Shown here: piece after piece, positions 8,676-18,031 of the stretch
Layout of the letters: each line of letters opens with the position of its first letter
Numbering within the stretch: the first letter of the stretch is position 1
NCBI RefSeq assembly: GCF_014268885.2
Contig: NZ_CP077095.1
Coordinates: forward strand, 434,001-498,000
Direction: 5' to 3'
Length of the DNA: 64,000 nt
Source of the DNA: Pseudomonas xantholysinigenes
GTDB taxonomy: Bacteria > Pseudomonadota > Gammaproteobacteria > Pseudomonadales > Pseudomonadaceae
Notes under the pieces: model-generated
What the model saw: only the letters and a program-made list of their open reading frames with translations
Told to the model about the DNA's origin: nothing
Databases searched by the model: none
Program-made: the position numbers and the translations under genes

Positions 8676-9959
8676 TTGTTTCGTCTATCCGCTGTACGCG
8701 CGAGCCACTTCCTGCCTTCGCTGATTCTGTTGCTGGCAGGGCTTGCGGCAGCCTACGTGAGAGACCTCAGTGTCTTCTTCACGTCGCTGTTCAACGTTCT
8801 ACCCACCTTGGTCCTGTTGCTGGGCGGCGCCTACTGCGCGGTGTACCGCCGCCAGCGTGAACTGTTCCTGATGGTCACGGTGTACATCGCCTACTTCCTG
8901 CTCGATACCCAGACCGACTTCTACCGTGACAATGGCCGGGTCCGCGAGGATGCCGCGGTGATCTTCCACCTGGTCTGCCTGTTGCTGCCGGCCTTGTACG
9001 GGCTGTATGGCGCCTGGCAGGAGCGTACCCACCTGGCCCAGGACCTGCTGGCGCGATTCGCCGTGCTGTTCGCCGTGGGCAGTGTGGCGCTGGCCCTGGA
9101 ACAGAGCTTCCCCGAGGCGTTGCTGACCTGGCTGGCGGAGATCCGCTGGCCATCGTTGCACGGCCAGTGGATGAGCCTGATCCAGCTGGCCTACCCGCTG
9201 TTCCTCGCGGTGTTCATCCTGCTGGTGGTGCAGTACCTGCGCCAGCCCCGGCCCTTGCATGCGGCGCAGATCATCGGCCTGGTCGGGATCTTCTGGATGC
9301 TGCCCAAGACCTTCATCCTGCCGTTCACCCTGAACATCATGTGCAGCCAGGTCATGCTGATGATTGCCGCGGCGGTATCCCACGAGGCTTACCAGATGGC
9401 GTTTCGCGACGAGCTGACCGGGCTGCCGGGGCGCCGGGCGCTGAACGAGCGCATGCAGAGGCTGGGGCGCAACTACGTGATCGCCATGACCGACGTCGAT
9501 CACTTCAAGAAATTCAACGACACCCACGGCCACGATGTCGGTGATCAGGTGTTGCGCCTGGTCGCCAGCCGGCTGTCCAAGGTGACCGGTGGCGGGCGCG
9601 CCTACCGTTATGGCGGCGAGGAATTCGCCCTGGTGTTCGCCGGCAAGACCGTCGAAGAGTGCCTGCCGCATCTGGAGTCGGTGCGCGAGATGATCGCCAA
9701 CTACGCGATCCAGCTACGCGACCAGAACAGTCGCCCCCAGGACGATTCCGCAGGCCGGCAACGCCGCGGCGGTGGAGCCAGCAGCACGGTCTCGGTGACC
9801 ATCAGTATCGGCGTCGCCGAGCGCCAGGTGGAGCACCGCAATCCCGACGAAGTGCTCAAGTCCGCCGACCAGGCGCTCTACAGCGCCAAGGGCGCGGGGC
9901 GTAACTGCGTGATGAGTTTTGGCCAGCAATCACGGCGTGGTGCCGTGCGCATGGCCTGA
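8676..9959 (+). CDS. Membrane-anchored diguanylate cyclase (GGDEF domain, GGEEF active site)
   Basis: 427 residues from a TTG at 8676, chosen because GGAG lies 8 bases upstream and no ATG is available in frame. The first ~245 residues hold about seven to eight hydrophobic segments. A GGDEF domain follows (RDELTGLPGRRALNERM, DVDHFKKFND, active-site GGEEF near residue 315) with a C-terminal SADQALYSAKGAGRN. It should make c-di-GMP from GTP at the inner membrane. No RxxD inhibitory site is seen five residues before GGEEF, and a Gln/Arg-rich insert (~345-370) interrupts the domain. It lies between two acyl-CoA dehydrogenases, as in KT2440. Confidence 0.93.
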   Translation: MFRLSAVRASHFLPSLILLLAGLAAAYVRDLSVFFTSLFNVLPTLVLLLGGAYCAVYRRQRELFLMVTVYIAYFLLDTQTDFYRDNGRVREDAAVIFHLVCLLLPALYGLYGAWQERTHLAQDLLARFAVLFAVGSVALALEQSFPEALLTWLAEIRWPSLHGQWMSLIQLAYPLFLAVFILLVVQYLRQPRPLHAAQIIGLVGIFWMLPKTFILPFTLNIMCSQVMLMIAAAVSHEAYQMAFRDELTGLPGRRALNERMQRLGRNYVIAMTDVDHFKKFNDTHGHDVGDQVLRLVASRLSKVTGGGRAYRYGGEEFALVFAGKTVEECLPHLESVREMIANYAIQLRDQNSRPQDDSAGRQRRGGGASSTVSVTISIGVAERQVEHRNPDEVLKSADQALYSAKGAGRNCVMSFGQQSRRGAVRMA

Positions 9960-10051
9960 TTGCGGGTGTGACCACATAGGACTATTCAGTCGCATGATGA
10001 CCCTATGTCTCGGAAAAGTTGTTCGGTTACACTGCGGGTCATCCCAGTGCC

Positions 10052-10070
10052 GCGGCCCTCGACGGGCCGC
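10052..10070 (+). promoter_or_regulatory. GC-rich hairpin in the leader of the second acyl-CoA dehydrogenase
   Basis: GCGGCCC-TCGAC-GGGCCGC, a perfect 7-base stem ending 26 bases before the ATG at 10097. There is no T run, so it is not a terminator. It could protect the 5' end or mark a protein site; its role is unknown. Confidence 0.4.
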
Positions 10071-10096
10071 CCCGACCCCGATAGCGAGAGGTTGTC

Positions 10097-11875
10097 ATGG
10101 CTGAATATAAAGCGCCCCTGCGCGATATGCGCTTCGTCCTCAATGAAGTCTTCGACGTGGCCACACTCTGGTCGCAACTGCCGGGCCTGGCCGAGGCGGT
10201 CGACGCCGACACCGCCATGGCGGTACTGGAAGAAGCCGGCAAGGTCACGGGCAAGTCCATCGCCCCGTTGAGCCGCGCCGCCGACGAGGAAGGCTGCCAC
10301 TGGGACAATGGCGCGGTGCGCACCCCAGCCGGTTTCATCGAAGCCTACCGGACCTACGCCGAGGGTGGCTGGGTCGGCGTCGGCGGTGACCCACAATTCG
10401 GTGGCATGGGCATGCCCAAGGCCATCTCGGCCCAGGTCGAGGAGATGGTCAACGCCTCGAGCCTGTCCTTCGGTCTGTACCCGATGCTCACCGCCGGCGC
10501 CTGCCTGTCGATCAACGCCCATGCCAGCGAAGCGCTCAAGGAGCAGTACCTGCCGAACATGTACGCGGGTGTCTGGGCCGGCTCGATGTGCCTCACCGAG
10601 CCACACGCCGGTACCGACCTGGGGATCATCCGCACCAAGGCCGAACCGCAGGCCGACGGTAGCTACAAGGTCAGCGGCACCAAGATTTTCATCACCGGCG
10701 GCGAACACGACCTCACCGAGAACATCATTCACCTGGTGCTGGCCAAGCTGCCGGACGCCCCGGCGGGCCCCAAGGGTATTTCGCTGTTCCTGGTGCCCAA
10801 GTTCCTGGTCAACGCGGACGGCAGCCTCGGCGCGCGCAACCCTGCTACCTGTGGCTCGATCGAGCACAAGATGGGCATCCAGGCCTCGGCCACCTGCGTG
10901 ATGAACTTCGACGAAGCCGTCGGCTACCTCGTCGGCGAGCCGAACAAGGGCCTGGCGGCGATGTTCACCATGATGAACTACGAGCGCCTGGGCGTGGGTA
11001 TCCAAGGCCTGGCTTCGGCCGAGCGTTCCTACCAGAACGCCGTCGAGTACGCCCGTGACCGCCTGCAGAGCCGTGCGCCGACCGGCCCGCAAGCGAAAGA
11101 CAAGGTGGCTGACCCGATCATCGTCCACCCGGACGTGCGCCGCATGCTGTTGACCATGAAGGCGCTGATCGAAGGTGGCCGCGCCTTCTCCACCTACGTG
11201 GCCATGCAGCTCGACAGCGCCAAGTACAGCGAAGACGCTGCTACCCGCAAGCGCAGCGAAGAGCTGGTGGCGCTGCTGACCCCGGTGGCCAAGGCCTTCC
11301 TCACCGACCTGGGCCTGGAGTGCACCGTGCACGGTCAGCAGGTATTTGGTGGCCATGGCTACATCCGCGAGTGGGGCCAGGAGCAACTGGTGCGCGATGT
11401 GCGGATTACCCAGATCTACGAAGGCACCAACGGCATCCAGGCCCTGGACCTGGTCGGGCGCAAGGTGGTGGCCAGCGGTGGCGCCTACTACAAGCTGTTC
11501 GCCGACGAGATCCGCCAGTTCATCGCCACTGCCGACAGCGACCTGGGTGAGTTTACCAAGCCGTTGGCGGCGTCCCTCGACCAGCTCGATGAGTTGACGG
11601 CCTGGCTGCTGGACCAGGCCAAGGGCAACCCCAACGAGATCGGCGCGGCCTCGGTCGAGTACCTGCAGGCGTTCGGCTATGTCGCCTACGCCTACATGTG
11701 GGCGTTGATGGCCCGCGCGGCCAAGGCCGGCGAGGGCGATGCCGAGTTCTATGGTGCCAAGCTGGGCACGGCGCGTTTCTACTTCGCGCGTCTGCTGCCG
11801 CGGGTGCACTCGCTGGTGGCGTCGGTGAAGGCTGGCAGCGAGTCGCTCTACCTGCTGGACGCTACCCAGTTCTAA
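10097..11875 (+). CDS. Acyl-CoA dehydrogenase, ~600-residue FadE-type (second paralogue)
   Basis: 592 residues, closely related throughout to the protein at 6508-8313: same N-terminal AEYKAPLRDMRFVLNEVFD, MCLTEPHAGTDLG, and YEGTNGIQALDL with the catalytic glutamate. GAGAGG precedes the ATG. By position it matches PA0508 of P. aeruginosa. It oxidises acyl-CoA in beta-oxidation, probably with a chain-length range different from its neighbour. Unlike the first copy it has no CAAAC-N4-GTTTG operator upstream, which suggests different control. No T-run terminator directly follows. Confidence 0.93.
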   Translation: MAEYKAPLRDMRFVLNEVFDVATLWSQLPGLAEAVDADTAMAVLEEAGKVTGKSIAPLSRAADEEGCHWDNGAVRTPAGFIEAYRTYAEGGWVGVGGDPQFGGMGMPKAISAQVEEMVNASSLSFGLYPMLTAGACLSINAHASEALKEQYLPNMYAGVWAGSMCLTEPHAGTDLGIIRTKAEPQADGSYKVSGTKIFITGGEHDLTENIIHLVLAKLPDAPAGPKGISLFLVPKFLVNADGSLGARNPATCGSIEHKMGIQASATCVMNFDEAVGYLVGEPNKGLAAMFTMMNYERLGVGIQGLASAERSYQNAVEYARDRLQSRAPTGPQAKDKVADPIIVHPDVRRMLLTMKALIEGGRAFSTYVAMQLDSAKYSEDAATRKRSEELVALLTPVAKAFLTDLGLECTVHGQQVFGGHGYIREWGQEQLVRDVRITQIYEGTNGIQALDLVGRKVVASGGAYYKLFADEIRQFIATADSDLGEFTKPLAASLDQLDELTAWLLDQAKGNPNEIGAASVEYLQAFGYVAYAYMWALMARAAKAGEGDAEFYGAKLGTARFYFARLLPRVHSLVASVKAGSESLYLLDATQF

Positions 11876-11992
11876 GCTGTCTGCTGGCTGGTTGACAGCC
11901 GCGCGGTCCAGGCCGCTCTTGCCGAGGATGCGATCCGTCGGTGGGAGTGGCCTTTTGCGTTAAGGCACTCCTGTTTGTGGATGCCCCTTTTT

Positions 11993-12010
11993 TGTAAGCA
12001 TTCTCTTACA
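11993..12010. promoter_or_regulatory. GacA box (upstream activating sequence) of rsmY
   Basis: TGTAAGCATTCTCTTACA: the 18-base palindrome known as the binding site of GacA, the response regulator of the GacS/GacA system, matching TGTAAG-N6-CTTACA exactly. It lies about 54-70 bases before the sRNA start, as expected for direct GacA activation. Confidence 0.93.
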
Positions 12011-12063
12011 TTGCGTGGTGACTTTTCGCCTCTTTCCTAAGATTGGATCCACGGTTAATCTTT

Positions 12064-12195
12064 GTCACATGGACGTAGCGCAGGACGCGCAATGGACAGA
12101 ACAGGGACACGCAAGGATTGCCTGCCAGGGAGGCGGGACGATAGGGATGTCAAAGGGAAACAGTCTGGAGAACCCCGCTTAGGCGGGGTTTTCTT
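12064..12195 (+). ncRNA. rsmY: RsmY-type small RNA (RsmA/CsrA-sequestering)
   Basis: About 130 bases between a GacA box and an intrinsic terminator, with no reading frame. It contains ten GGA triplets in about 115 bases (for example ATGGACG, CAGGACG, ATGGACA, CAGGGACA, AGGGATG), the hallmark of RNAs that titrate RsmA/RsmE proteins. It begins GTCACATGGACGTAGCGCAG, similar in layout to RsmY of other pseudomonads. The location between acyl-CoA dehydrogenase and LysR genes agrees with my memory of P. putida rsmY. The exact 5' end is uncertain: -10-like TAAGAT at 12038 and TTAATC at 12055 give starts near 12050 or 12064. Confidence 0.9.
12171..12195. terminator. Terminator of rsmY, also facing the LysR gene
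   Basis: AACCCCGC-TTA-GCGGGGTT stem followed by TTCTTTG on the + strand. It lies 15 bases beyond the stop of the leftward LysR gene, and the - strand also has a short T-rich tail, so it may serve both. Confidence 0.88.
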
Positions 12196-12210
12196 TGTGC
12201 GCGTGATTTG

Positions 12211-13134
12211 TCAGCCGAGCACGTCCAGCGGCGAGACACCCAGCGGCCGGGTGTCGATCTCTTCCTCGAGCAGGGCGCGCAGCAGCTCCACCGAGGCCTG
12301 CTGGCGTTGGGCGTCGCGAAACACCAGGCCAACCTTCAAGGGTACCCGCGGCTCGCTCAGCGGTTTCCACAGCAGTTCCTGGTCGTCCTGGGCGGCATCC
12401 TTGGCCCGGCCGGGCAGGATGGTCGCGAGCGCGGTATGCGCCAGGCTGTCGAGAATCCCCGCCATGTTGTTCATCTCGGCTTGCACCTGTGGCCGGCGGC
12501 CCTGGTTGGCCAGCTGTGTCTTCCAGATCTGGCGGATCTGGAACTCCTCGCCCAGCATCAGCATGGGCAGTTCCGCCGCCTGGCGGATCGAGACCTTCTT
12601 GAAGTCCTTCAGCGGGTGGGTCTTGGGGATGACCAGTTGCAGTTCGTCTTCGTACAGCAGCAGCCCATGCAGCCCAGGCTGACGCGGGGGCAGGTAGCTG
12701 ATGCCGATGTCCAGGCTGCCATTGAGTAGCCGCCGCTCGATTTCCGACCCCGACAGTTCATAGATCTGCACCACCAGGTGCGGCTGGGCCTTGCGCACCC
12801 GTTCCAGCAACTGCGGTACCAGGCTGGGCCGCACGGTCTGCAGCACGCCGATGGCCAGGGTACGCAGCGACTGCCCCTTGAAGTTGCGCATGGCCTCGTG
12901 GGCTCGCTGCAGGCCTTCGAGCAAGGGGCCGGCGTGGTTGTACAGGGTATGGGCGGCCAGTGTTGGCAGCAGGCGCTTGTTGCTGCGCTCGAACAGGTTC
13001 AGGTCGAGGCTGTGCTCCAGTTGGCGGATCTGCTGCGACAGGGCCGGCTGGGACAGTGACAGGCGCTCGGCGGCGCGGCCGACGTGGCCTTCTTCGTAGA
13101 CCGCGACGAAGTAACGCAGTTGGCGAAAATCCAT
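12211..13134 (-). CDS. LysR-family transcriptional regulator (PqqH-type position)
   Basis: 307 residues. The N-terminal HTH (MDFRQLRYFVAVYEEGHVGR, SQPALSQQIRQLE) is followed by a type 2 periplasmic-binding-fold effector domain, closest in feel to CynR-like regulators. It is divergent from the class III aminotransferase at 13344 with a 209-base gap, so that gene is the likeliest target. In P. fluorescens an extended pqq locus (pqqFABCDEMKJIH, from memory) has a regulator at this place named PqqH; the name is not used here because the same symbol has been given to other genes. Effector unknown. Confidence 0.88.
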   Translation of the reverse strand: MDFRQLRYFVAVYEEGHVGRAAERLSLSQPALSQQIRQLEHSLDLNLFERSNKRLLPTLAAHTLYNHAGPLLEGLQRAHEAMRNFKGQSLRTLAIGVLQTVRPSLVPQLLERVRKAQPHLVVQIYELSGSEIERRLLNGSLDIGISYLPPRQPGLHGLLLYEDELQLVIPKTHPLKDFKKVSIRQAAELPMLMLGEEFQIRQIWKTQLANQGRRPQVQAEMNNMAGILDSLAHTALATILPGRAKDAAQDDQELLWKPLSEPRVPLKVGLVFRDAQRQQASVELLRALLEEEIDTRPLGVSPLDVLG

Positions 13135-13343
13135 AACTATTACTTATCGAAAAAGCTGGAAAAACGAAATGGCCGCAAACCGGCTCGGCGCCTAGTCTAT
13201 CGCCGTATTCCAGAGGGTTACAGCGCTGATTGAGGCCATTGTTACCCGGGATGAAAAACACTTTTGATAGGCAAGGCAAAATATCCACTCCGGCGTCGAT
13301 CGGAGGCCTTGACCGCCTCGCACCGTGATTGGCTGGAGCCCCG

Positions 13344-14621
13344 ATGAACCTGTTCAACCTGCGCCGCTCGGCCGCCGCCGTCGCCGAGCCAAAGCGTGCC
13401 CCGGCACTGCTGCCGGCCACCGCGCAGCCTAGCCGCGAGCGGCTGATGCCCGGCGCCGAGCGTGCGGCACAGATGTTCGTGCGTGGCCAGGGCTCGTGGT
13501 TGTGGGACAGCGAGGGGCACGCCTATCTGGATTTCACCCAGGGCTGCGCAGTCAACAGCCTGGGCCATAGCCCGAACGTGCTGGTCAAGGCGCTGGGCAA
13601 CCAGGCCCAGGCTGTGATCAACCCCGGCGTGGGCTATCACAGCCGCGCATTGCTGAGCTTGGTCGAGCGACTGTGCCAGAGCACCGGCAGCGACCAGGCC
13701 TACCTGCTCAACAGCGGTGCCGAGGCCTGCGAGGGCGCGATCAAGCTGGCGCGCAAATGGGGGCAACGCTACCGCAACGGCGCCTATCACATCATCACCG
13801 CCAGCCACAGCTGCCATGGCCGTAGCCTGGGCGCGCTGTCGGCCTCCGATCCGTTGCCGTGCAACCGCTGCGAGCCAGGTTTGCCGGGTTTCAGCAAAGT
13901 GCCGTTCAACGACCTGGCTGCGCTGCATGCCGCGGTCGACTCGCGCACCGTGGCGATCATGCTCGAGCCGATCCAGGGCGAGGCAGGGGTGATTCCGGCC
14001 AGTGTCGACTACCTCAAGGGGGTCGAACAGCTATGTCGTGAACTGGGCATCCTGCTGATCCTCGACGAGGTGCAGACCGGAGTCGGGCGCTGCGGAGCAT
14101 TGCTGGCCGAGCAGACCTATGGTGTGCGCGCCGACATCATCACCCTGGGCAAGGGCCTGGGCGGTGGCGTGCCGTTGGCGGCGCTGCTGGCGCGGGGTAC
14201 TGCCTGCTGCGCCGAGCCCGGTGAACTGGGCGGCAGTCATCACGGCAATGCGCTGATGAGCGCGGCTGGGCTGGCGGTGCTCGAGACCGTGCTGGAACCG
14301 GGCTTTTTCGAGCAGGTAATGGACAGTGGTCGGCACCTGCGCGATGGCTTGAGCCGCCTGGCAGGCCGCTATGGCCAGGGCGAGGTGCGCGGCCAGGGGC
14401 TGCTCTGGGCCTTGCACATGCGCGAAGCGCAGGCGGCCGCGCTGGTCGAGGCCGCCTTGCACGAAGGGCTGCTGCTCAATGCCCCGCAGGCTGATGTGCT
14501 GCGCTTCTCGCCGGCGCTGACCGTGAGCAAGGGCAATATCGACGAGATGTTGCTGCGCCTGGCCCGTGCCTTTGCCCGACTGCATGCCCAGCAGTACAAC
14601 CGCCGGGAGATGCCGGCCTGA
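13344..14621 (+). CDS. Class III PLP-dependent aminotransferase, acetylornithine-aminotransferase-like
   Basis: 425 residues from the ATG at 13344 (GGAG 5 bases upstream; a TTG 15 bases earlier is less likely). Class III motifs: NSGAEACEGAIKLARKWG, the acidic LDEVQTGVGRCG and the PLP lysine in ITLGKGLGGGVPLAALLA. The N-terminal ~35 residues are an extra, low-complexity Ala/Pro-rich extension. Similar to ArgD/AstC-type enzymes using omega-amino donors, but biosynthetic argD normally lies elsewhere. In the P. fluorescens pqq locus an aminotransferase at this position is called PqqI; no role in PQQ synthesis is proven. Substrate unknown. Confidence 0.85.
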   Translation: MNLFNLRRSAAAVAEPKRAPALLPATAQPSRERLMPGAERAAQMFVRGQGSWLWDSEGHAYLDFTQGCAVNSLGHSPNVLVKALGNQAQAVINPGVGYHSRALLSLVERLCQSTGSDQAYLLNSGAEACEGAIKLARKWGQRYRNGAYHIITASHSCHGRSLGALSASDPLPCNRCEPGLPGFSKVPFNDLAALHAAVDSRTVAIMLEPIQGEAGVIPASVDYLKGVEQLCRELGILLILDEVQTGVGRCGALLAEQTYGVRADIITLGKGLGGGVPLAALLARGTACCAEPGELGGSHHGNALMSAAGLAVLETVLEPGFFEQVMDSGRHLRDGLSRLAGRYGQGEVRGQGLLWALHMREAQAAALVEAALHEGLLLNAPQADVLRFSPALTVSKGNIDEMLLRLARAFARLHAQQYNRREMPA

Positions 14622-14665
14622 CCGGCCTACAGAATTTCAACGAACCGTCTCGCGTTCCTGCGCAT

Positions 14666-14705
14666 CGCCCCTGGCCTGAAATACTTGGCTCGGGGCGTTT
14701 TTTTT
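14666..14705 (+). terminator. Rho-independent terminator after the aminotransferase
   Basis: CGCCCC...GGGGCG stem, with an inner GCC/GGC pairing, followed by eight T's, about 45 bases after the stop codon. Confidence 0.85.
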
Positions 14706-14792
14706 GTCTGTCGCACGGTGCCGGCATTATCGCAGGGAACCTCTGCGAAGCGAGGCTAGTCTGTGATGAGACACCCTCAAGGAGCGCATCGC

Positions 14793-14951
14793 ATGGATTT
14801 CATTCGTATCATCATCGCCATCATCCTGCCGCCGCTGGGCGTGTTCCTTCAGGTTGGCTTTGGCGGGGCATTCTGGTTGAACATCCTGCTGACGCTGCTG
14901 GGGTATATCCCCGGGATCGTGCATGCGGTGTATATCATCGCCAAGCGCTAG
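14793..14951 (+). CDS. Pmp3/YqaE (UPF0057) small membrane protein
   Basis: 52 residues from the ATG at 14793 (AAGGAG ribosome binding site). Two hydrophobic helices (FIRIIIAIILPPLGVFLQVG and FWLNILLTLLGYIPGIVHAV) with the family motif PPLGVFLQ-x-G. These proteolipids sit in the inner membrane and are linked to salt or membrane-potential stress in other organisms. An in-frame ATG at 14766 lacks a good ribosome binding site. It lies between the aminotransferase terminator and a REP doublet. Confidence 0.9.
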   Translation: MDFIRIIIAIILPPLGVFLQVGFGGAFWLNILLTLLGYIPGIVHAVYIIAKR

Positions 14952-14963
14952 GGGAAACGCGGC

Positions 14964-15086
14964 CCCTGTAGGAGCGGCCTTGTGCCGCGAAAGGGCTGCA
15001 AAGCAGCCCCAGGATCTCAGCGGCAAGGCAGATGTCGCTGGGGCCGCTTCGCGGCTTTTTCGCGGCACAAGGCCGCTCCTACAGGG
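14964..15086. repeat. Inverted pair of GTAGGAGCGGCCTTGTG-type REP elements
   Basis: Outer arms CCCTGTAGGAGCGGCCTTGT (from 14964) and its complement (to 15086) form a near-perfect inverted pair, with the inner CAGCCCCAG/CTGGGGC pairing also seen at 8390-8500. The right arm contains the stop codon and last codons of the leftward S9 peptidase gene. Confidence 0.9.
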
Positions 15087-16917
15087 ATGGCGTTGCCTGG
15101 CCTAGCAACCGGCAGTAGAACTTCCACTCCTCCTCCAGCGCATGCGCCAGATTCGCCGCCTGGCGAAAGCCATGCCGCTCGCCTGGGTAGAAATGCCCCT
15201 CGGCCTGGATGCCGTTGGCCTGCAGTGCCTCAAGCATCGAGCGGGTCTGCTCCGGCACCACCACCGCGTCCAGTTCGCCCTGAAAAAAGATCACCGGTAC
15301 CTGGATTTGCCCGGCATGCAGCAGCGGCGTGCGCTGGCGATAGCGTTCGGCATCCTTAGTGGGGTCGCCGATCAGCCAGTCGAGGTAATCCCCTTCGAAC
15401 TTGTGGGTGGCTTGTCCCAGCGCCACGGGGTCACTGACCCCATAAAGGCTAGCGCCACCGCGAAACACCGAATGGAAGGCCAGGGCGCATAGCGTGGTGT
15501 AGCCGCCCGCGCTGCCGCCACGGATGAACGCCTGGCGCGGGTCGATCAGGCGCTGTTCGGCGAGGTGGGCGACCACCGCGCAAGCATCCTGCACATCGTA
15601 CTCGCCCCAGTGCAGGTGCAGCGCCTGGCGGTAGGCGCGGCCATAGCCACTGCTGCCCCGGTAGTTGAGGTCGGCGACGGCGAAGCCACGCTGGGTCCAG
15701 TACTGGATGCGTGGGTCGAGCACCGGGTAGCAGGCCGAGGTCGGGCCACCGTGGATGAACACGACCAGGGGCGATGGGCCGGCGCTGTTCATGGCGGGAT
15801 AGAAGAAGCCATGGGCCACGCCATCGCCGCCGGAGTAGCTGATGGGGTGTGGTTGGCTGATGCGCCCGGCGGGCAGCACCTCGGCGCCACCGGCCAGCAC
15901 TCGCACTTCATGGCTGTGTAAGTCGATGGCGATGACAGCGGCGGGGCTGATCGGCGAGGCGGCGATGGCATAGATGCAGTCGGCATCCAGGGCCAGGCTG
16001 CGAAAGCGGGTGTAGGCGCTGGCGTAGCGCTGCATTTCGCCGCAAGCCGTGCGCAGCCCCAGTTGCCCGAAGCCGTCTTCGAACCAGCTGGCCAGGTAGC
16101 TGGCAGGCCCCAGCGCCAGCCAGGTACTGGGGCCCAGTTGCCAAGGGGCGGCGGCGTGGTCGGCTGCCGCCGCGGGCAAAGGCTGCCAGTGGCCGTCGAT
16201 CTCGCCCCAGGGTTGCCAGAACCCTTGGCGATCCGACAGGCAGTACAAGCGCCCCTCGGTATCGAAGCGCGGTTGCTGCAGCGACTCATCCTGCCGGGCG
16301 ATGCAACGTGCCGCCCCCCAGTTGCCAGCGCTGTCGCGCTCGCGGCACATCAGGCGGGTGCGTGTCCATGGTTGCGCGGGGCGATCCCATTCGACCCAGG
16401 CCAGGCGCCGGCCGTTGTCGCTCAGGCTTGGTGTGGCATAGAAATCGGCGCCTTCGGCGAGCACTTCGCGCAGGCCTGCGCCAAGCCTGACCAGTCGATG
16501 GGTCACCTGCTGGCCATGCTGCTCTTCCACGGCCAGCACCTGGCCGTCATGCCACAGCACATCGCCATACCGGCAGGTCGCATCGGCGGTTAGGGCATGC
16601 GGTGGCGAGCCATCCAGTGCCTGGTTATAGACCTGCTGGTCGCTCTCGTTGACGAACACCAGCCCGTCGCCACTCAGGCAGAAGCTGCCGCCGCCATACT
16701 CGTAGACCCGGCTGCGCACGCTGAAACCATCGGGCGTCAGGCAGCGCGCCTGCTGGTCACGCCAGTGCCAGATCCGGCAGGCGCCATCGGCGGGGCGGAA
16801 TTCGTTCCAGAACAGCCCCAGCGCGCCGACCTTGAGTTCGGCGAAGTCGGTGCCGGCGGCTACCGCCTGGGCGGCGCTGAACTCAGCCACGGGCGATGAC
16901 ACGGGAGTTGCGTTCAT
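15079..16917 (-). CDS. S9 family (prolyl oligopeptidase-like) peptidase in the PQQ cluster
   Basis: 612 residues. An N-terminal beta-propeller-like region (~1-360) precedes an alpha/beta hydrolase domain with the nucleophile in [11 protein letters not shown] (~450), an acid in [12 protein letters not shown] and the histidine in GERHGFR near the C-terminus. No signal peptide. The ATG at 16917 overlaps the end of pqqE by 35 bases, so it is part of the pqq transcript; the ribosome binding site is weak. It corresponds to the peptidase named PqqM in P. fluorescens, with a possible role in processing PqqA-derived peptides. The C-terminal ATPSL and stop lie within a REP repeat. Confidence 0.87.
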   Translation of the reverse strand: MNATPVSSPVAEFSAAQAVAAGTDFAELKVGALGLFWNEFRPADGACRIWHWRDQQARCLTPDGFSVRSRVYEYGGGSFCLSGDGLVFVNESDQQVYNQALDGSPPHALTADATCRYGDVLWHDGQVLAVEEQHGQQVTHRLVRLGAGLREVLAEGADFYATPSLSDNGRRLAWVEWDRPAQPWTRTRLMCRERDSAGNWGAARCIARQDESLQQPRFDTEGRLYCLSDRQGFWQPWGEIDGHWQPLPAAAADHAAAPWQLGPSTWLALGPASYLASWFEDGFGQLGLRTACGEMQRYASAYTRFRSLALDADCIYAIAASPISPAAVIAIDLHSHEVRVLAGGAEVLPAGRISQPHPISYSGGDGVAHGFFYPAMNSAGPSPLVVFIHGGPTSACYPVLDPRIQYWTQRGFAVADLNYRGSSGYGRAYRQALHLHWGEYDVQDACAVVAHLAEQRLIDPRQAFIRGGSAGGYTTLCALAFHSVFRGGASLYGVSDPVALGQATHKFEGDYLDWLIGDPTKDAERYRQRTPLLHAGQIQVPVIFFQGELDAVVVPEQTRSMLEALQANGIQAEGHFYPGERHGFRQAANLAHALEEEWKFYCRLLGQATPSL

Positions 16918-18031
16918 TGCGGAAGGTCATCTGTTCGATCTCCAGCGTCGCGTGTTCGGCTTCCTCGCGGGCCTTGAGGATGATGCCGTGGTCGGGTGAC
17001 TTGCCACACACCGGGTCGGCCTTGCTGGCATCGCCGGTGAGCATGAAGGCCTGGCAGCGGCAGCCGCCGAAGTCCTTTTCCTTCTCGTCGCACGAGCGGC
17101 AGGGCTCGGGCATCCAGTCATAGCCACGGAAACGGTTGAAACCGAACGAGTCGTACCAGATGTGCCGCAGGTCGTGGTCGCGCACATTGGGGAACTGCAC
17201 CGGCAGCTGGCGCGCGCCGTGGCAAGGCAGGGCCGTGCCGTCGGGAGTGATGGTCAGGAACAGGCTGCCCCAGCCGTTCATGCAGGCCTTGGGGCGCTCT
17301 TCGTAGTAGTCCGGGGTGACGAAGATCAGCTTGCACGGGTGGCCTTCGGCCTTGAGCCTGGCGCGGTATTCGTTGGTGATGCGCTCGGCCCGTTCCAATT
17401 GCGTGCGGGTCGGCAGCAGGCCCAGGCGGTTCAGGTGCGCCCAGCCGTAGAACTGGCAGGTGGCAAGTTCGACGAAGTCGGCCTCCAAGGCCAGGCACAG
17501 CTCGATGATGCGGTCGATCTTGTCGATGTTATGCCGGTGGGTGACGAAGTTGAGCACCATCGGGTAGCCATGGGCTTTCACCGCACGGGCCATCTCCAGC
17601 TTCTGCGCGAAGGCCTTCTTCGAGCCGGCCAGCAGGTTGTTCACCTGCTCGTCGCTGGCCTGGAAGCTGATCTGGATATGGTCCAGTCCGGCCTGCTTGA
17701 AGGTGGCGATCTTTTGTTCGGTCAGGCCGATGCCGGAGGTGATCAGGTTGGTGTAGTAACCCAGGCGCCGGGCCTCGCCGATCAGCTCGGCGAGGTCCTG
17801 GCGTACCAATGGCTCGCCGCCGGAAAAACCGATTTGCGCGGCGCCCATTTCGCGGGCCTCGGCCATCACCTTGAACCACTGCGCGGTGCTCAGCTCCTGG
17901 CCCTGCGTGGCGAAGTCCAGGGGGTTGGAGCAGTACGGGCACTGCAGCGGGCAGCGGTAGGTGAGTTCGGCCAGCAACCACAGCGGCAGGCCGACCGGCA
18001 CCTCAGGCGAGGGTGATCCAGTGTTCGGCAC
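16883..18031 (-). CDS. pqqE: PqqA peptide cyclase PqqE (radical SAM/SPASM)
   Basis: 382 residues from a GTG at 18031. This start was chosen because GGAGG lies 6 bases upstream inside pqqD; another GTG at 18001 has no such site. It forms the Glu-Tyr carbon-carbon crosslink in PqqA, the first committed PQQ step. The radical SAM cysteines are C27, C31 and C34 (CPLQCPYC), after WLLAELTYR. The C-terminal SPASM region keeps its auxiliary-cluster cysteines ([36 protein letters not shown]). Overlaps pqqD by 29 bases and the S9 peptidase by 35. Confidence 0.95.
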   Translation of the reverse strand: MPNTGSPSPEVPVGLPLWLLAELTYRCPLQCPYCSNPLDFATQGQELSTAQWFKVMAEAREMGAAQIGFSGGEPLVRQDLAELIGEARRLGYYTNLITSGIGLTEQKIATFKQAGLDHIQISFQASDEQVNNLLAGSKKAFAQKLEMARAVKAHGYPMVLNFVTHRHNIDKIDRIIELCLALEADFVELATCQFYGWAHLNRLGLLPTRTQLERAERITNEYRARLKAEGHPCKLIFVTPDYYEERPKACMNGWGSLFLTITPDGTALPCHGARQLPVQFPNVRDHDLRHIWYDSFGFNRFRGYDWMPEPCRSCDEKEKDFGGCRCQAFMLTGDASKADPVCGKSPDHGIILKAREEAEHATLEIEQMTFRNERNSRVIARG

